Assembly (NCBI GenBank): GCA_902506565.1
Contig: LR732703.1
Span: 186,689 to 250,688 of the forward strand
Reading direction: 5' to 3'
Length of the DNA stretch: 64,000 nucleotides
Source: Burkholderiales bacterium 8X
Lineage (GTDB): Bacteria; Pseudomonadota; Gammaproteobacteria; Burkholderiales; Burkholderiaceae_C
Part shown: positions 7,642 to 16,255 of the stretch, piece by piece
How the letters are laid out: the number at the start of each line of letters is the position of its first letter
Numbering within the stretch: the stretch's first letter is position 1
Made by a program: the position numbers and the translations under genes
Notes under the pieces: generated by a model
Told to the model about the DNA's origin: nothing
Database searches by the model: none
Seen by the model: only the letters and a program-made list of their open reading frames with translations

Positions 7642-8496
7642 ATGAGCGACTCGAACCTGCCTTTCGCCTTCAGTCAGTTCGTGCCCGGCTTCGATTTCCT
7701 GAAGAATCTTTCCGCCGGCGCGAAAGCTGCCGGCAACGCCGGCGCGGTGCCCGGAATCCCGAGTCTTTCGAGCTGGGTCGCGCCCACCTTGAGCGTCGAG
7801 GAAGTCGACAAGCGCATCCAGGAACTGAAGACGGTGCAGTACTGGCTCGAACAGAACGGTCATGCACTCAAGGCCACCATCCAGGCGCTGGAAGTCCAGA
7901 AGATGACCTTGTCGACGCTGCGCGGCATGAACCTCCAGATGGAAGATCTCGCGCAGTCGTTCACCCGGGCCGCGACGGCGGCGACCGCGACCTTCGACGC
8001 GTCAGCCGGCGCCGGCGCCGGCTCGGCGTCGGCCGACAGGGACGGCGGCTCGGACCGAGAAGCCTCGCAGGGCAGGCAGCACGCGGTGGATGCCGCGGAT
8101 GCAGCGGCTTCGAGCGGAGCCGATCGCAGCCAGGCTGCCGAAGCAGGTTCGCCCGACAGCAACGGGGCGCGCCCGGAAGGTCGACCCGCCGCAGCCGGCG
8201 TCGTGGACCCGCTTCAATGGTGGGGCGCCCTGACCCAGCAGTTCCAGCAGATCGCCAGTTCGGCCTTGCAGGACGCCTCGCAACTCAAGATGCCCGCCAT
8301 GGCGCAGCCGATGGTGGATGCGGTCAAGGCCATGAGCGGTGCAGGTGCATCCGGCGGGTCCGAGAGCCCTCGGGCAGGCAAGAAGTCAAATGGCGCCAAG
8401 AGCTCCGCCAAGCTCGCGCCGAAGACCGCTGCCGCGAGGTCCGCCGCTCGCAAGGCGCCTGCCAAGACCGCGGCACCCCGCCAGCGCGCACGCTGA
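7642..8496 (+). CDS. phaM: PhaM-type polyhydroxyalkanoate granule-associated protein
   Basis: A 284-residue protein resembling PhaM of Cupriavidus, which activates PHA synthase PhaC and ties granules to DNA so that they segregate. The N-terminal module has FSQFVPGFDFLKNLS, then SSWVAPTLSVEEVDKRI, a helix with KTVQYWLEQN and ALEVQKMTLSTL, typical of the family. A low-complexity Ala/Ser/Asp linker covers about residues 112-190. The C-terminal 40 residues are Lys/Ala/Arg-rich, like a histone tail, and would bind DNA. AGGAGA at 7630-7635 supports the start. No phaC or phasin gene lies nearby. Confidence 0.82.
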   Translation: MSDSNLPFAFSQFVPGFDFLKNLSAGAKAAGNAGAVPGIPSLSSWVAPTLSVEEVDKRIQELKTVQYWLEQNGHALKATIQALEVQKMTLSTLRGMNLQMEDLAQSFTRAATAATATFDASAGAGAGSASADRDGGSDREASQGRQHAVDAADAAASSGADRSQAAEAGSPDSNGARPEGRPAAAGVVDPLQWWGALTQQFQQIASSALQDASQLKMPAMAQPMVDAVKAMSGAGASGGSESPRAGKKSNGAKSSAKLAPKTAAARSAARKAPAKTAAPRQRAR

Positions 8497-8539
8497 TCGG
8501 CTCTGCGCCGTTTTCGTCCAATAGCGAAAGATCGATTCG

Positions 8540-9808
8540 ATGAAGTTGTTTCCCTCGGGCCACGGCACCCATCCGCAATGGCGAATGGCCGCCGGCCTCG
8601 CGCTCGCGCAATTGCGCGCCCAGATGTCGCTGGCCGACTACGCTCGCACGCCGACCCTCGGGCTGCTGTACATCACCGACTACTACGCCGTCGATGCGCA
8701 GGAAATCCTCGACCATTTCGGTGCCGAGCTGCCCGAAGTGACGGACTGGGTCGGCACGGTCGGCGTCGGGGTCGCCGCGAACAATGCGGAGTATTTCGAC
8801 GAGCCCGGCCTCTCGGTCATGCTCTGCGAACTGCCGGTCGACCAGTACCGCGTGTTCTCGGGCGTCGCGCCGCTCGGGCTGTCGGAGATGAGCGGCTTCT
8901 CCGCCCATACCGCGCTGGTGCATGCCGACCCGGCGACGCCGGAGCTCGCCGAGCTGATCAAGGAGATGGCCGGCCGCACCGACACCGGCTATCTCTTCGG
9001 CGGCCTCAGCTCCGGCCGCGCGGGTTCGCTGCAATACGCGGTCGGCGGCAACGGCAACATCCGCGGCCACGGCGGCGCACGCGGCGTGTTCGCCGGCGGC
9101 ATGTCGGGCGTGTTGTTCGGCGAGGGTGTTCGCGTGGTGTCGCGCGTCACCCAGGGCTGCCAGCCGATCGCGAAGGAACGCGAGATCACCCGGTGCGACG
9201 GCAACCTGCTGCTCGAGTTCGACGGCCAGCCGGCGCTCGACATGCTGCTGAACGAACTCGGCGTGACGCTGGATGCGCCGGAAGAGGCAATCGAGCAGAT
9301 CCGGACCGTGCTGATCGGCCTGGTCGACGCCGGCAGCGACGGAATCCGGCGCACCGGCGACCTGGGTTCGGACGTGCGGGTACGGCACATCATCGGCCTC
9401 GATCCGAACCGGCAGGGCATCGCCATCGCCGACAACGTCGAAGTCGGCATGCGCATGAGCTTCGTTCGCCGCAACGCCCAGGCTGCCCGGGCCGACCTGA
9501 TGCGGGTCTGCGCCGAGATCCGCGAGGAACTCGAACCCGAGGAGCAGAACCTGGCGACCGCGCGCGCCGTGGCGGCCGGCGAGGCCGAGGCTGCGCCGCA
9601 TCCGGCGCGGCGAATCGCCGGCGCGGTGTACGTCAGCTGTTCCGGGCGCGGCGGACCGCACTTCGGCGCACCCGGCGCCGAGTTGCAGATCGTTCGGCAT
9701 GCGCTCGGCGACGTGCCGCTGGCCGGCTTCTTCGCGTCGGGCGAGATCGCCCGCAGTCACCTCTACGGGTACACGGGCGTCCTGACGGTCTTCACCGGCG
9801 ACGATTGA
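8540..9808 (+). CDS. FIST N- and C-domain sensory protein
   Basis: A 422-residue protein with the two FIST domains, thought to sense small ligands such as amino acids in signalling pathways. The N-terminal FIST region shows TVGVGVAANNAEYFDEPG and YLFGGLSSGRAGSLQYAV. The C-terminal FIST_C part ends with SCSGRGGPHFG, then LAGFFASGEIA and LYGYTGVLTVF, which are the family's closing motifs. No transmembrane or output domain is fused, so it is probably a soluble receptor. It sits 43 bp after phaM on the same strand; no signalling partner is adjacent. Confidence 0.9.
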   Translation: MKLFPSGHGTHPQWRMAAGLALAQLRAQMSLADYARTPTLGLLYITDYYAVDAQEILDHFGAELPEVTDWVGTVGVGVAANNAEYFDEPGLSVMLCELPVDQYRVFSGVAPLGLSEMSGFSAHTALVHADPATPELAELIKEMAGRTDTGYLFGGLSSGRAGSLQYAVGGNGNIRGHGGARGVFAGGMSGVLFGEGVRVVSRVTQGCQPIAKEREITRCDGNLLLEFDGQPALDMLLNELGVTLDAPEEAIEQIRTVLIGLVDAGSDGIRRTGDLGSDVRVRHIIGLDPNRQGIAIADNVEVGMRMSFVRRNAQAARADLMRVCAEIREELEPEEQNLATARAVAAGEAEAAPHPARRIAGAVYVSCSGRGGPHFGAPGAELQIVRHALGDVPLAGFFASGEIARSHLYGYTGVLTVFTGDD

Positions 9809-9853
9809 GCGCGCGTCGGCCGATGCGGCGCCGACCCCAGCGCGAGCGTCCTG

Positions 9854-10585
9854 CTAGCGGCGAAGTCGCGTGAACACCTCGAACTCCCAGCTGCGCATGC
9901 CGAGCAGCAGGGTGTAGCCCTCGCGCTCCTTGGCGGGCAGCTTCTGGTCGGTCTGGTGCTGCTGCGCGAAATCCTGCGCGACGCGTTGCAGCCGCTCCAG
10001 GAAGGCCGGCGCGAGCGATCGGCTGATGGAGCCGTGCACCAGCAGCAGGCCTTCGGCCGGCCCGTCGAAGCCGCCGCGAAAGTAGTCGAGCACCACGTTC
10101 TCGCGGAAGAAGTCCATCACCGGTCCGCGCGGTCGCCATCGGAAGGTCTTCGCCAGCTTGAGCCGATACCGGTTGAGCGGCCGCAGCTCGATGATGCCGA
10201 TCCGGTCCAGCTGCGCCAGGTAGCCGATGCATTCGGGTTCGCTGATCCGGTAGGCCGCCACCATCTGCTCCAGCGTCCACTGGCTCAGGACGCAGATCGC
10301 GACCAGCAACAGCTTCTTGTCGCGCACCACCGCGATCTCCTGCTCGGCGGTCAGCTCCTTGAGGAGCGGCTGGCTGTCGGCCACCCGGCGGGCCAGTTCG
10401 GCGAAGTCGATCTTGAGTGCGCGGCAGATCGCGTCGACCCGGGTCAGCGGCATGTCGCCCTTGGCCAGCATGCGCTTGACGCTCGACTCCGCCATGTCCA
10501 GCGCGGTCGCCAGGTCGGCATAGGTCATTCGGGCATTCTTGAGTTCGGCCTTGAGGGCCTGGACGAGATCGACGGTGGTGCTCAT
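9854..10585 (-). CDS. XRE-family transcriptional regulator
   Basis: A 243-residue protein with an N-terminal Cro/C1-type helix-turn-helix (about residues 8-68: MTYADLATALDMAESSVKRML, then DAICRALKIDFAELAR). The remaining 170 residues form a domain that I do not recognise by name; they contain a winged-helix-like segment (EPECIGYLAQLDRIGIIELRP). Such regulators are common in Burkholderiales. It is divergent from the ceramidase-like membrane protein gene, 122 bp apart, and convergent with the FIST gene. The partial dyad TCAAAA/TTTTGA in the divergent gap could be its site. Confidence 0.85.
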   Translation of the reverse strand: MSTTVDLVQALKAELKNARMTYADLATALDMAESSVKRMLAKGDMPLTRVDAICRALKIDFAELARRVADSQPLLKELTAEQEIAVVRDKKLLLVAICVLSQWTLEQMVAAYRISEPECIGYLAQLDRIGIIELRPLNRYRLKLAKTFRWRPRGPVMDFFRENVVLDYFRGGFDGPAEGLLLVHGSISRSLAPAFLERLQRVAQDFAQQHQTDQKLPAKEREGYTLLLGMRSWEFEVFTRLRR

Positions 10586-10707
10586 GGGGCGAGTATTGCC
10601 TGCCGATACCCGAAGAGGTCAAAAACCGAGGCCGTGGATGTTTTGAGGGCGGCGAATGGGGCCGGCGACCTAGATTCCGCTCCAACCCAACTCCTGGAGT
10701 GAGCGCG

Positions 10708-11556
10708 ATGGCCATGACCTTTCTCAATGCACGCGAACGCGGCCTGCTGTTCGCCTTCGCGGCATTCGGCGTGCTGGCGCTGGCGGGGCCCGCAGTGAGT
10801 CTGCCGGCGATCGATCGGTTCGCGGACGACCGCGCCTGGCTCGGACTTCCAAACGCGATGAACGTCCTCAGCAACCTGCCCTTTGCACTCCTGGGCGCCT
10901 GGGGCCTGCGCTGGCTGTATCTCATGGAGCGCGGCGCCGAGGAATCGCAGCAGCAATCGGCTTTTCTCGGTGCGGCCCATCGACTCGACCTCTCTCGAAA
11001 CCCGTGCGCCGTCGATTGCGCCTGGCTGTTCTTCGCCGGCCTGATGTTCACGGCGGCAGGTTCGGCGCTTTATCACTATCAGCCGGACGACTTGCGCCTG
11101 GTGGCCGACCGCGCCGGCATGGCGGTCGCTTTCGCCGGAATGATCGGCCTCGCCGTCTGCGATCGCGTCAGCGAGCGTGCCGGTTGGCTCGCGGCCTGGC
11201 TCTCGCTGGTCGCCGGGCTGGCAGCGGTCGGCAGCTGGCATTGGAGCGGCGACGTGCTGCCCTGGTCGATCGTGCAGTTCGGCGGGATGGCCCTGCTGCT
11301 GGTGCTTTGGCGACTCGATCCGGTGCCGGAGGCCCTCGGGCTGAAGCTGGGCCGGGTGCTGTTCTTCTACGCACTGGCCAAGCTCTTCGAACTGGCCGAT
11401 GCCGAGATACTCGGTGCGACCCACCAGCTGGTTTCGGGCCATACCTTGAAACATCTCACGGCCTCGCTGGCCGCATGGCCGGTGCTGCAGGCGATCGGCG
11501 CCTTCGGCCGATCGGGCCTGCGGCACAATCCGGGCGCGGCTCGCCTGACCGCATGA
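10708..11556 (+). CDS. CREST/alkaline-ceramidase-like membrane protein
   Basis: A 282-residue polytopic membrane protein with seven or so hydrophobic segments. The start MTFLNARERGLLF leads into PNAMNVLSNLPFALLGAWG, then FTAAGSALYHYQPDDLRLVADR, and the end has SGHTLKHLTASLAAWPVL. The conserved Asn/Ser, His and Asp residues and the terminal His pair fit the alkaline ceramidase/CREST superfamily, intramembrane zinc hydrolases. The enzymatic activity of bacterial members is mostly untested. ATG 10708 is preferred because CTGGAG lies 8 nt upstream; a GTG at 10699 overlaps that site. It is 22 bp upstream of the MFS-acyltransferase gene and probably shares its transcript. Confidence 0.7.
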   Translation: MAMTFLNARERGLLFAFAAFGVLALAGPAVSLPAIDRFADDRAWLGLPNAMNVLSNLPFALLGAWGLRWLYLMERGAEESQQQSAFLGAAHRLDLSRNPCAVDCAWLFFAGLMFTAAGSALYHYQPDDLRLVADRAGMAVAFAGMIGLAVCDRVSERAGWLAAWLSLVAGLAAVGSWHWSGDVLPWSIVQFGGMALLLVLWRLDPVPEALGLKLGRVLFFYALAKLFELADAEILGATHQLVSGHTLKHLTASLAAWPVLQAIGAFGRSGLRHNPGAARLTA

Positions 11557-11578
11557 GGAGCCCTTCCGGGGTGATTCG

Positions 11579-13540
11579 ATGACCACTTCCATTCCCGCGA
11601 CCTCCGCACCGCCCGTCGTCGCCGGCGAGCATGCGAATCAGTTCGCCTTGCTCCGGCAGCGGCGCTTCGCGCCCTTCTTCTGGACGCAGTTCGCGGGCGC
11701 CGCGAACGACAACCTGTTCAAGTTTGCGTTCACCGTCATGGTGACCTACCAGCTCCAGGTCGCCTGGATGGCGCCCGAGATGGCGGGGCTGGTCATCGGC
11801 GCGCTCTTCATCCTTCCGTTCCTGCTGTTCTCGGCGACGGCCGGCCAGCTGACCGACAAGTACGACAAGACGCGCGTGATCCGCTTCGTCAAGAACCTCG
11901 AGATCGCGATCATGTTGATCGCGGCCTGGGGCTTCTTCCGCGCCGATGCCGCGGTGCTGCTGGCCTGCGTGTTCCTGATGGGGCTGCATTCCACGCTGTT
12001 CGGCCCGGTCAAGTTCGCCTACCTGCCGCAGGTGCTCGACAACCGCGAACTCACCGGCGGCAACGGCATGGTCGAGATGGGCACCTTCGTCGCGATCCTC
12101 CTCGGGCAGGTCGCGGGCGGCCTGCTGGTCGCAATGCCGCAGGTCGGGCATACGGCGGTCGCCTTGAGTTGCATCGGGCTCGCGCTCGTGGGCCGGCTGG
12201 TGGCGCAAGCCATTCCGGCGGCGCCGGCGACCGATCCGGGCCTGGTCATCAACTGGAATCCTTTCTCGGAGACCTGGCGCAACCTCCGGCTGGCGCATGG
12301 CAACAAGGTGGTGTTCCGATCGCTCCTGGGCATCTCGTGGATGTGGTTCTTCGGCGCGGTGTTCCTGAGCCAGTTCCCGAGCTTCGCCAAGGCGGTGCTG
12401 CACGGCGACGAGCAGGTCGCATCGCTGCTGCTGGTGGTGTTTTCGATCGGCATCGGCGCCGGTTCGCTGCTGTGCGAGGTGCTGAGTCGCCGACAGGTGG
12501 AGATCGGCCTGGTGCCGCTCGGCGCCATCGGCATGAGCGTCTTCGCGATCGACCTGTACTTTGCCTCGCGCGCCCTGCCGCCGGCGGCCGAGATGGGGCT
12601 TGCGGCCTTCGTCGCCGTGCCGGCGCATTGGCGGGTGATGGCCGATCTCGGCCTGCTGTCGCTCTTCGCGGGCCTCTACAGCGTGCCGATGTACGCGCTG
12701 ATCCAGCTGCGCAGCCAGCCGACGCATCGGGCGCGCATCATCGCGGCGAACAACATCCTCAATGCCTTGTTCATGATCGCCAGCTCGGTGCTGGCCGGGC
12801 TGCTGCTGCAGGCGGGCTTCGGCATTCCGCAGATCTTCCTTTTCACCGGCATCGCCAATGCGATCGTCGCGTTCTACATCTTCATGCTCGTACCCGAATA
12901 CCTGCTGCGCTTCGTGGCCTGGGTGCTGTCGCACTTCGTGTACCGCTTCCGGGTCGACGGCGAGGAGCACATTCCGGACGCGGGGCCGGCCGTGTTGGTC
13001 TGCAACCACGTGAGCTTCATCGACGCGGTGCTGCTGATGGCGGCGAGCCCACGGCCGATCCGCTTCCTGATGGATCACCGCATCTTCCGCGTGCCGGTGC
13101 TCGGCTGGCTCTTCAAGCTGGCCAAGGCGATTCCGATCGCGCCGCAGAAGGAAGATCCCGCCGCCTACGAAGCCGCTTTCGCCCGCGCGGTCGAGGTGCT
13201 GCGTGAGGGCGACCTGCTCGCGATCTTTCCGGAAGGCGCGATCACCCGGGACGGCAGCCTGCAACCGTTCAAGGGCGGGGTAATGAAGATCCTGGCTGCA
13301 GCTCGCGAACTGGGCATCGAGCCGCCGGTCGTCCCGATGGCGCTCACCAACTTGTGGGGTTCGTTCTTCAGCCGCATCGAGGTGCGGGATGGTTCGAATG
13401 TGGCGATGGTGCGGCCGTTCAGGCGCGGTCTCTTCAGCCGGGTCGGCCTGCATGTCGGCGCCGCCCTGCCGCAGGCCGAAGTCCAGCCCGAGGCGCTGCA
13501 TCGGCAGGTTACCCGTCTGCTTGGAAGTCGCCCGGCCTGA
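11579..13540 (+). CDS. MFS transporter fused to 1-acylglycerol-3-phosphate acyltransferase (LplT/PlsC-like)
   Basis: A 653-residue two-domain protein. Residues 20-430 form a 12-helix major facilitator of the lysophospholipid-flippase (LplT) type, opening with FFWTQFAGAANDNLFKFAF. Residues 440-645 form a PlsC acyltransferase with the NHxxxxD motif at H477/D482 (CNHVSFIDAVLL) and FPEG at 550-553. In enterobacteria LplT imports lysophospholipid and Aas re-acylates it. This fusion lacks the acyl-ACP synthetase domain of the longest family members, so it must use an acyl donor made elsewhere. Its TGA overlaps the ATG of the PAP2-like gene, so the two are translationally coupled. Confidence 0.9.
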   Translation: MTTSIPATSAPPVVAGEHANQFALLRQRRFAPFFWTQFAGAANDNLFKFAFTVMVTYQLQVAWMAPEMAGLVIGALFILPFLLFSATAGQLTDKYDKTRVIRFVKNLEIAIMLIAAWGFFRADAAVLLACVFLMGLHSTLFGPVKFAYLPQVLDNRELTGGNGMVEMGTFVAILLGQVAGGLLVAMPQVGHTAVALSCIGLALVGRLVAQAIPAAPATDPGLVINWNPFSETWRNLRLAHGNKVVFRSLLGISWMWFFGAVFLSQFPSFAKAVLHGDEQVASLLLVVFSIGIGAGSLLCEVLSRRQVEIGLVPLGAIGMSVFAIDLYFASRALPPAAEMGLAAFVAVPAHWRVMADLGLLSLFAGLYSVPMYALIQLRSQPTHRARIIAANNILNALFMIASSVLAGLLLQAGFGIPQIFLFTGIANAIVAFYIFMLVPEYLLRFVAWVLSHFVYRFRVDGEEHIPDAGPAVLVCNHVSFIDAVLLMAASPRPIRFLMDHRIFRVPVLGWLFKLAKAIPIAPQKEDPAAYEAAFARAVEVLREGDLLAIFPEGAITRDGSLQPFKGGVMKILAAARELGIEPPVVPMALTNLWGSFFSRIEVRDGSNVAMVRPFRRGLFSRVGLHVGAALPQAEVQPEALHRQVTRLLGSRPA

Positions 13541-14220
13541 TGTATTCGTTGCCTCTCGAATGGTGGCATGCGGTCACCTGGCTGGGTGACAGCGCGCTGC
13601 TGCTGCCGATGGCGGTCTGGATCGTGGTCTGGCTCGGCACCTGGCGCCCGACTCGCTCGGTGGCGGTGCTGTGGGTGCTGCTGTTCGGCGGCGGATCCGC
13701 CATCGTGCTCGTCTCGAAGCTCGCCTTCATGGGCTGGGGTATCGGCAGTGCGACGCTCAACTTCACCGGCATCAGCGGCCACACGATGCTGTCGGCAAGC
13801 ATCTGGCCGGTGGCCTTGTGGCTCACGGCCTCGAAGTTCGGCCATCGGTGGCGGGTTGCGGCTGCGGCGGTCGGCTCGGCGCTGGCGGTGGTGATCGGTC
13901 TTTCGCGATTGGCCATCTACGCGCATTCCAAGTCCGAAGTGGCGGCCGGACTCGTGCTCGGCCTGCTGGTCAGCGGCGCTTTTCTGCTGCTGCAGCATCG
14001 GCGGCCGCATCCGCGCCTCAACTGGTCCCTGGTGGTGTTCAGCCTGGCCACCCCGATGCTCTTCGTCAAGCCGGGCACCAAGGCGCCGACGCACGGCCTG
14101 CTCGAACAGATCGCCGTGCAGATGTCGGGTGCCGAACGGCCGTACACACGGGAGGACCTGCTGCGCCGCCGCAGCGGCTCGGCCGGTTCGGACGGCTCGG
14201 ACGGCTCGGGTATCGGCTAG
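13540..14220 (+). CDS. PAP2-superfamily membrane phosphatase-like protein
   Basis: A 226-residue membrane protein of the PAP2 (lipid phosphate phosphatase) superfamily. It has several helices, SGH at 79-81 and the third motif SR-x5-H-x3 at S122, R123 and H129. The closing acidic residue is Glu (E133) rather than the usual Asp, and no Lys-x6-Arg-Pro first motif is evident. Catalysis is therefore not assured. The C-terminal tail is a short Gly/Ser/Asp repeat. The start overlaps the stop of the acyltransferase fusion by one base (TGATG), which argues for a joint role in phospholipid turnover at the inner membrane. Confidence 0.82.
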   Translation: MYSLPLEWWHAVTWLGDSALLLPMAVWIVVWLGTWRPTRSVAVLWVLLFGGGSAIVLVSKLAFMGWGIGSATLNFTGISGHTMLSASIWPVALWLTASKFGHRWRVAAAAVGSALAVVIGLSRLAIYAHSKSEVAAGLVLGLLVSGAFLLLQHRRPHPRLNWSLVVFSLATPMLFVKPGTKAPTHGLLEQIAVQMSGAERPYTREDLLRRRSGSAGSDGSDGSGIG

Positions 14221-14320
14221 GGATACTTCCGGCCCTGCCGGTTGCAACCGGCTCGCAAATCCGGACCTCTGCGTGAAAGGTGACGCGACCATGCGCTCAC
14301 CTTCACTACACAGAGGCTCT

Positions 14321-14821
14321 ATGAATCGCAGTACCCACTTCAGTCCGATCCGGCGCGACACCCGTGCCTGGCGCATGCAGGCATGGATCTCCTTCGGGCT
14401 GGCCGCCTTCCTCTGCGCCACCGGCTTGGCGTGGCTGCCCGGACAGGACCTGGACCGTGCGTTCATGGTGATGGGCTATGTGTTCTGCCTGTCCGCGGCG
14501 TTCGTGCTCGCCAAGTTCGTCCGCGACAACCAGCCGGGTGCGTTCGCTGGCGCCGGCGCCGGCGACACGCCGATGTGGCGGGTGGTGGTCTGGGGCGGGT
14601 TCTTCACCGCCATGGGTCTCACGGGCTGGGGCCTCGTCCAGATGGATATCAGCGAGACCTACAAGGCTTTCCTCGGCGTCAGCTGGCTGTTCCTGATCAG
14701 CGCCGCCTTCACCCTGGCCAAGACCTTGCGCGACCAGCACGAGGCAGACATCGCCGATGCCCGCCTGCAGGGCCGGCTGGACGCTCGTGCCGATGCGGCC
14801 GAAGCGGCCGAAGCGGCTTGA
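14321..14821 (+). CDS. YiaA/YiaB-family inner membrane protein
   Basis: A 166-residue membrane protein with two copies of the YiaAB two-helix module. The first spans about residues 20-70 (AWISFGLAAFLCATGLAWLP, then GYVFCLSAAFVLAKFVRDN). The second spans about 85-140 (WGGFFTAMGLTGWGLVQMD, then VSWLFLISAAFTLAKTLRDQ). YiaA/YiaB-family proteins have no assigned biochemical role. The start at 14321 fits the family; ATG 14291, with AAAGG at 14276-14280, is an alternative adding ten residues. It heads a same-strand run with the STM0539-like, DUF2145 and zinc-ribbon genes. Confidence 0.85.
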   Translation: MNRSTHFSPIRRDTRAWRMQAWISFGLAAFLCATGLAWLPGQDLDRAFMVMGYVFCLSAAFVLAKFVRDNQPGAFAGAGAGDTPMWRVVVWGGFFTAMGLTGWGLVQMDISETYKAFLGVSWLFLISAAFTLAKTLRDQHEADIADARLQGRLDARADAAEAAEAA

Positions 14822-14878
14822 GCCGCCGACGCCTGGTCCTTTTGCCAAGCCATTTTTGTTCGTTACCTGGAGGAAACC

Positions 14879-15340
14879 ATGAAGAAGACTTTCATTGCCA
14901 TCGTTCTCGCCTCGTCCGCCGCACTGGCCGGCATGGCGCTTCCGCTCACGTCGGCCCATGCCCAGAGCGAGGCCTCGATCGCCCTGTCGGCCTTGCCGGT
15001 GGCCTCGGTGGTCGGCGCCGCCTCGGTGGCCGGCGCCGCGGCCACGGCGTCGGTCGCGGTGCCAGCGGCGCTGTCGGTGGGCGGTGCCACGCTGACCGTG
15101 ATCTCGGTGCAGGCCGTCGCGGGCGGCACGGTCTACCTGCTGGAGCGTGCGTCGGACGGCGCACGGGTCAGCATCAACGTGAGCGGCAAGGCGGCCAATG
15201 GGGTCTCGGCGGCGGTCGGCAGCATGGTGCTGGTCACGGTGATCAGTTCGGGCGTCGTGATCTCGGCTGCCGGCGAGGTGCTGGCCTTCGTGCCGAACGC
15301 GATCGGCCGCGCCTTGCTGCACAACGAGAAGCTGTCATGA
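14879..15340 (+). CDS. STM0539-like secreted protein
   Basis: A 153-residue exported protein. The signal peptide MKKTFIAIVLASSAALAG ends at AHA|QSE near residue 28. The mature chain is almost all small and hydrophobic residues (Ala, Val, Gly, Ser) and ends with AFVPNAIGRALLHNEKLS. The composition and the closing FVPNxxGRALLHNE motif resemble the STM0539 family of unknown function, which commonly precedes a DUF2145 gene. GGAGGAAA just upstream (14869-14876) is a good ribosome site. The stop overlaps the next gene's start (ATGA at 15337), so the two are coupled. Confidence 0.75.
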   Translation: MKKTFIAIVLASSAALAGMALPLTSAHAQSEASIALSALPVASVVGAASVAGAAATASVAVPAALSVGGATLTVISVQAVAGGTVYLLERASDGARVSINVSGKAANGVSAAVGSMVLVTVISSGVVISAAGEVLAFVPNAIGRALLHNEKLS

Positions 15341-16221
15341 CCCGGACGCCGACCAACTTCGGGCCCTACCAGGACGAATACCAGCAGGGCATGCCGCTCT
15401 GGCGGCGCGTGCTGATCCTGTTCGTCAAGACCGTCCTGACGGTGGCGGGGGTGGTGGCCGCCGGGACCTTCGTGTTCCCGGTCGAGGCCCATGCGGGGCG
15501 CTCCTGCGAGCCGGTGAAGGCGAGGGCCGAAGCCATCGTCAAGGGCATGGAGCTCGCCGGTCTCACCAGCCGGCGGCTCGATGCCACCGGCGCGCAGGTC
15601 GTGATCCTGGCGCGCGCGGGTCAGGACTTGAGCAAGTACGGCTTGCACTACTCGCACCTCGGCATCGCCTACAAGACGGCGGAAGGGCCGTGGCGCGTGG
15701 TGCACAAGCTGAACCAGTGCGGCACGGCGGTGGCCGGCATCTACCGGCAAGGCCTGGGCGAATTCTTCCTCGACGACCCGTGGCGGTTCGAGGCCGCCTT
15801 CGTGGTGCCGAGCGAAGCCGTGCAGGGCCAGCTCATGGCCGCGCTCCGGGAGCCGCCCGCCCGCATCGCGCGCCTTCACACGGCGCCCTACAGCCTGGTG
15901 AGCTACGCCTGGGGCGGCAAGTACCAGCAGTCGAACCAGTGGGCGCTCGAGACCCTGGCCGCCGCGATGGAGCCGGCCACCGTCGCAAGCCGCGAACAGG
16001 CCCAGGCATGGCTCAAGTTCAAGGGCTACGAACCCGGCACCCTGAAGCTCGGACCGATGGCGCGCATCGGCGGACGGATCAGCGCGGCGAACATCGCCTT
16101 CGACGATCATCCGAACGAGAAGCGCTTCGCGGACCGCATCGAGACCGTCACGGCCGATTCGGTCTTCACCTGGCTTCCGCGCGCCGGCCTCGGAGCGACC
16201 GCGGTCGCCATCCAGCTTTGA
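15337..16221 (+). CDS. DUF2145 protein
   Basis: A 294-residue protein anchored or exported by a hydrophobic segment at about 25-47, with possible cleavage after AHA. DUF2145 hallmarks are seen: ILARAGQDLSKYGLHYSHLG (H104, H107), VVHKLNQCGT (H123, C128), then FFLDDPWRFEAAFVVP and SLVSYAWGGKYQQSNQWALE. The invariant His-containing strand followed by NxCGT and SNQW is reminiscent of permuted NlpC/P60 (papain-like) folds, so a peptidase or amidase role in the envelope is possible but unproven. The start overlaps the stop of the STM0539-like gene by four bases. Confidence 0.85.
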   Translation: MTRTPTNFGPYQDEYQQGMPLWRRVLILFVKTVLTVAGVVAAGTFVFPVEAHAGRSCEPVKARAEAIVKGMELAGLTSRRLDATGAQVVILARAGQDLSKYGLHYSHLGIAYKTAEGPWRVVHKLNQCGTAVAGIYRQGLGEFFLDDPWRFEAAFVVPSEAVQGQLMAALREPPARIARLHTAPYSLVSYAWGGKYQQSNQWALETLAAAMEPATVASREQAQAWLKFKGYEPGTLKLGPMARIGGRISAANIAFDDHPNEKRFADRIETVTADSVFTWLPRAGLGATAVAIQL

Positions 16222-16255
16222 CGCTCGAACGACAACCGATCTTCCAGAGGAAAGA

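Noticed and set aside
11456..13501. A 681-codon minus-strand frame opposite the transporter-acyltransferase gene
   Set aside because: It is His/Arg/Gln/Asp-rich, without motifs, and covered by a clear MFS-PlsC protein on the plus strand.
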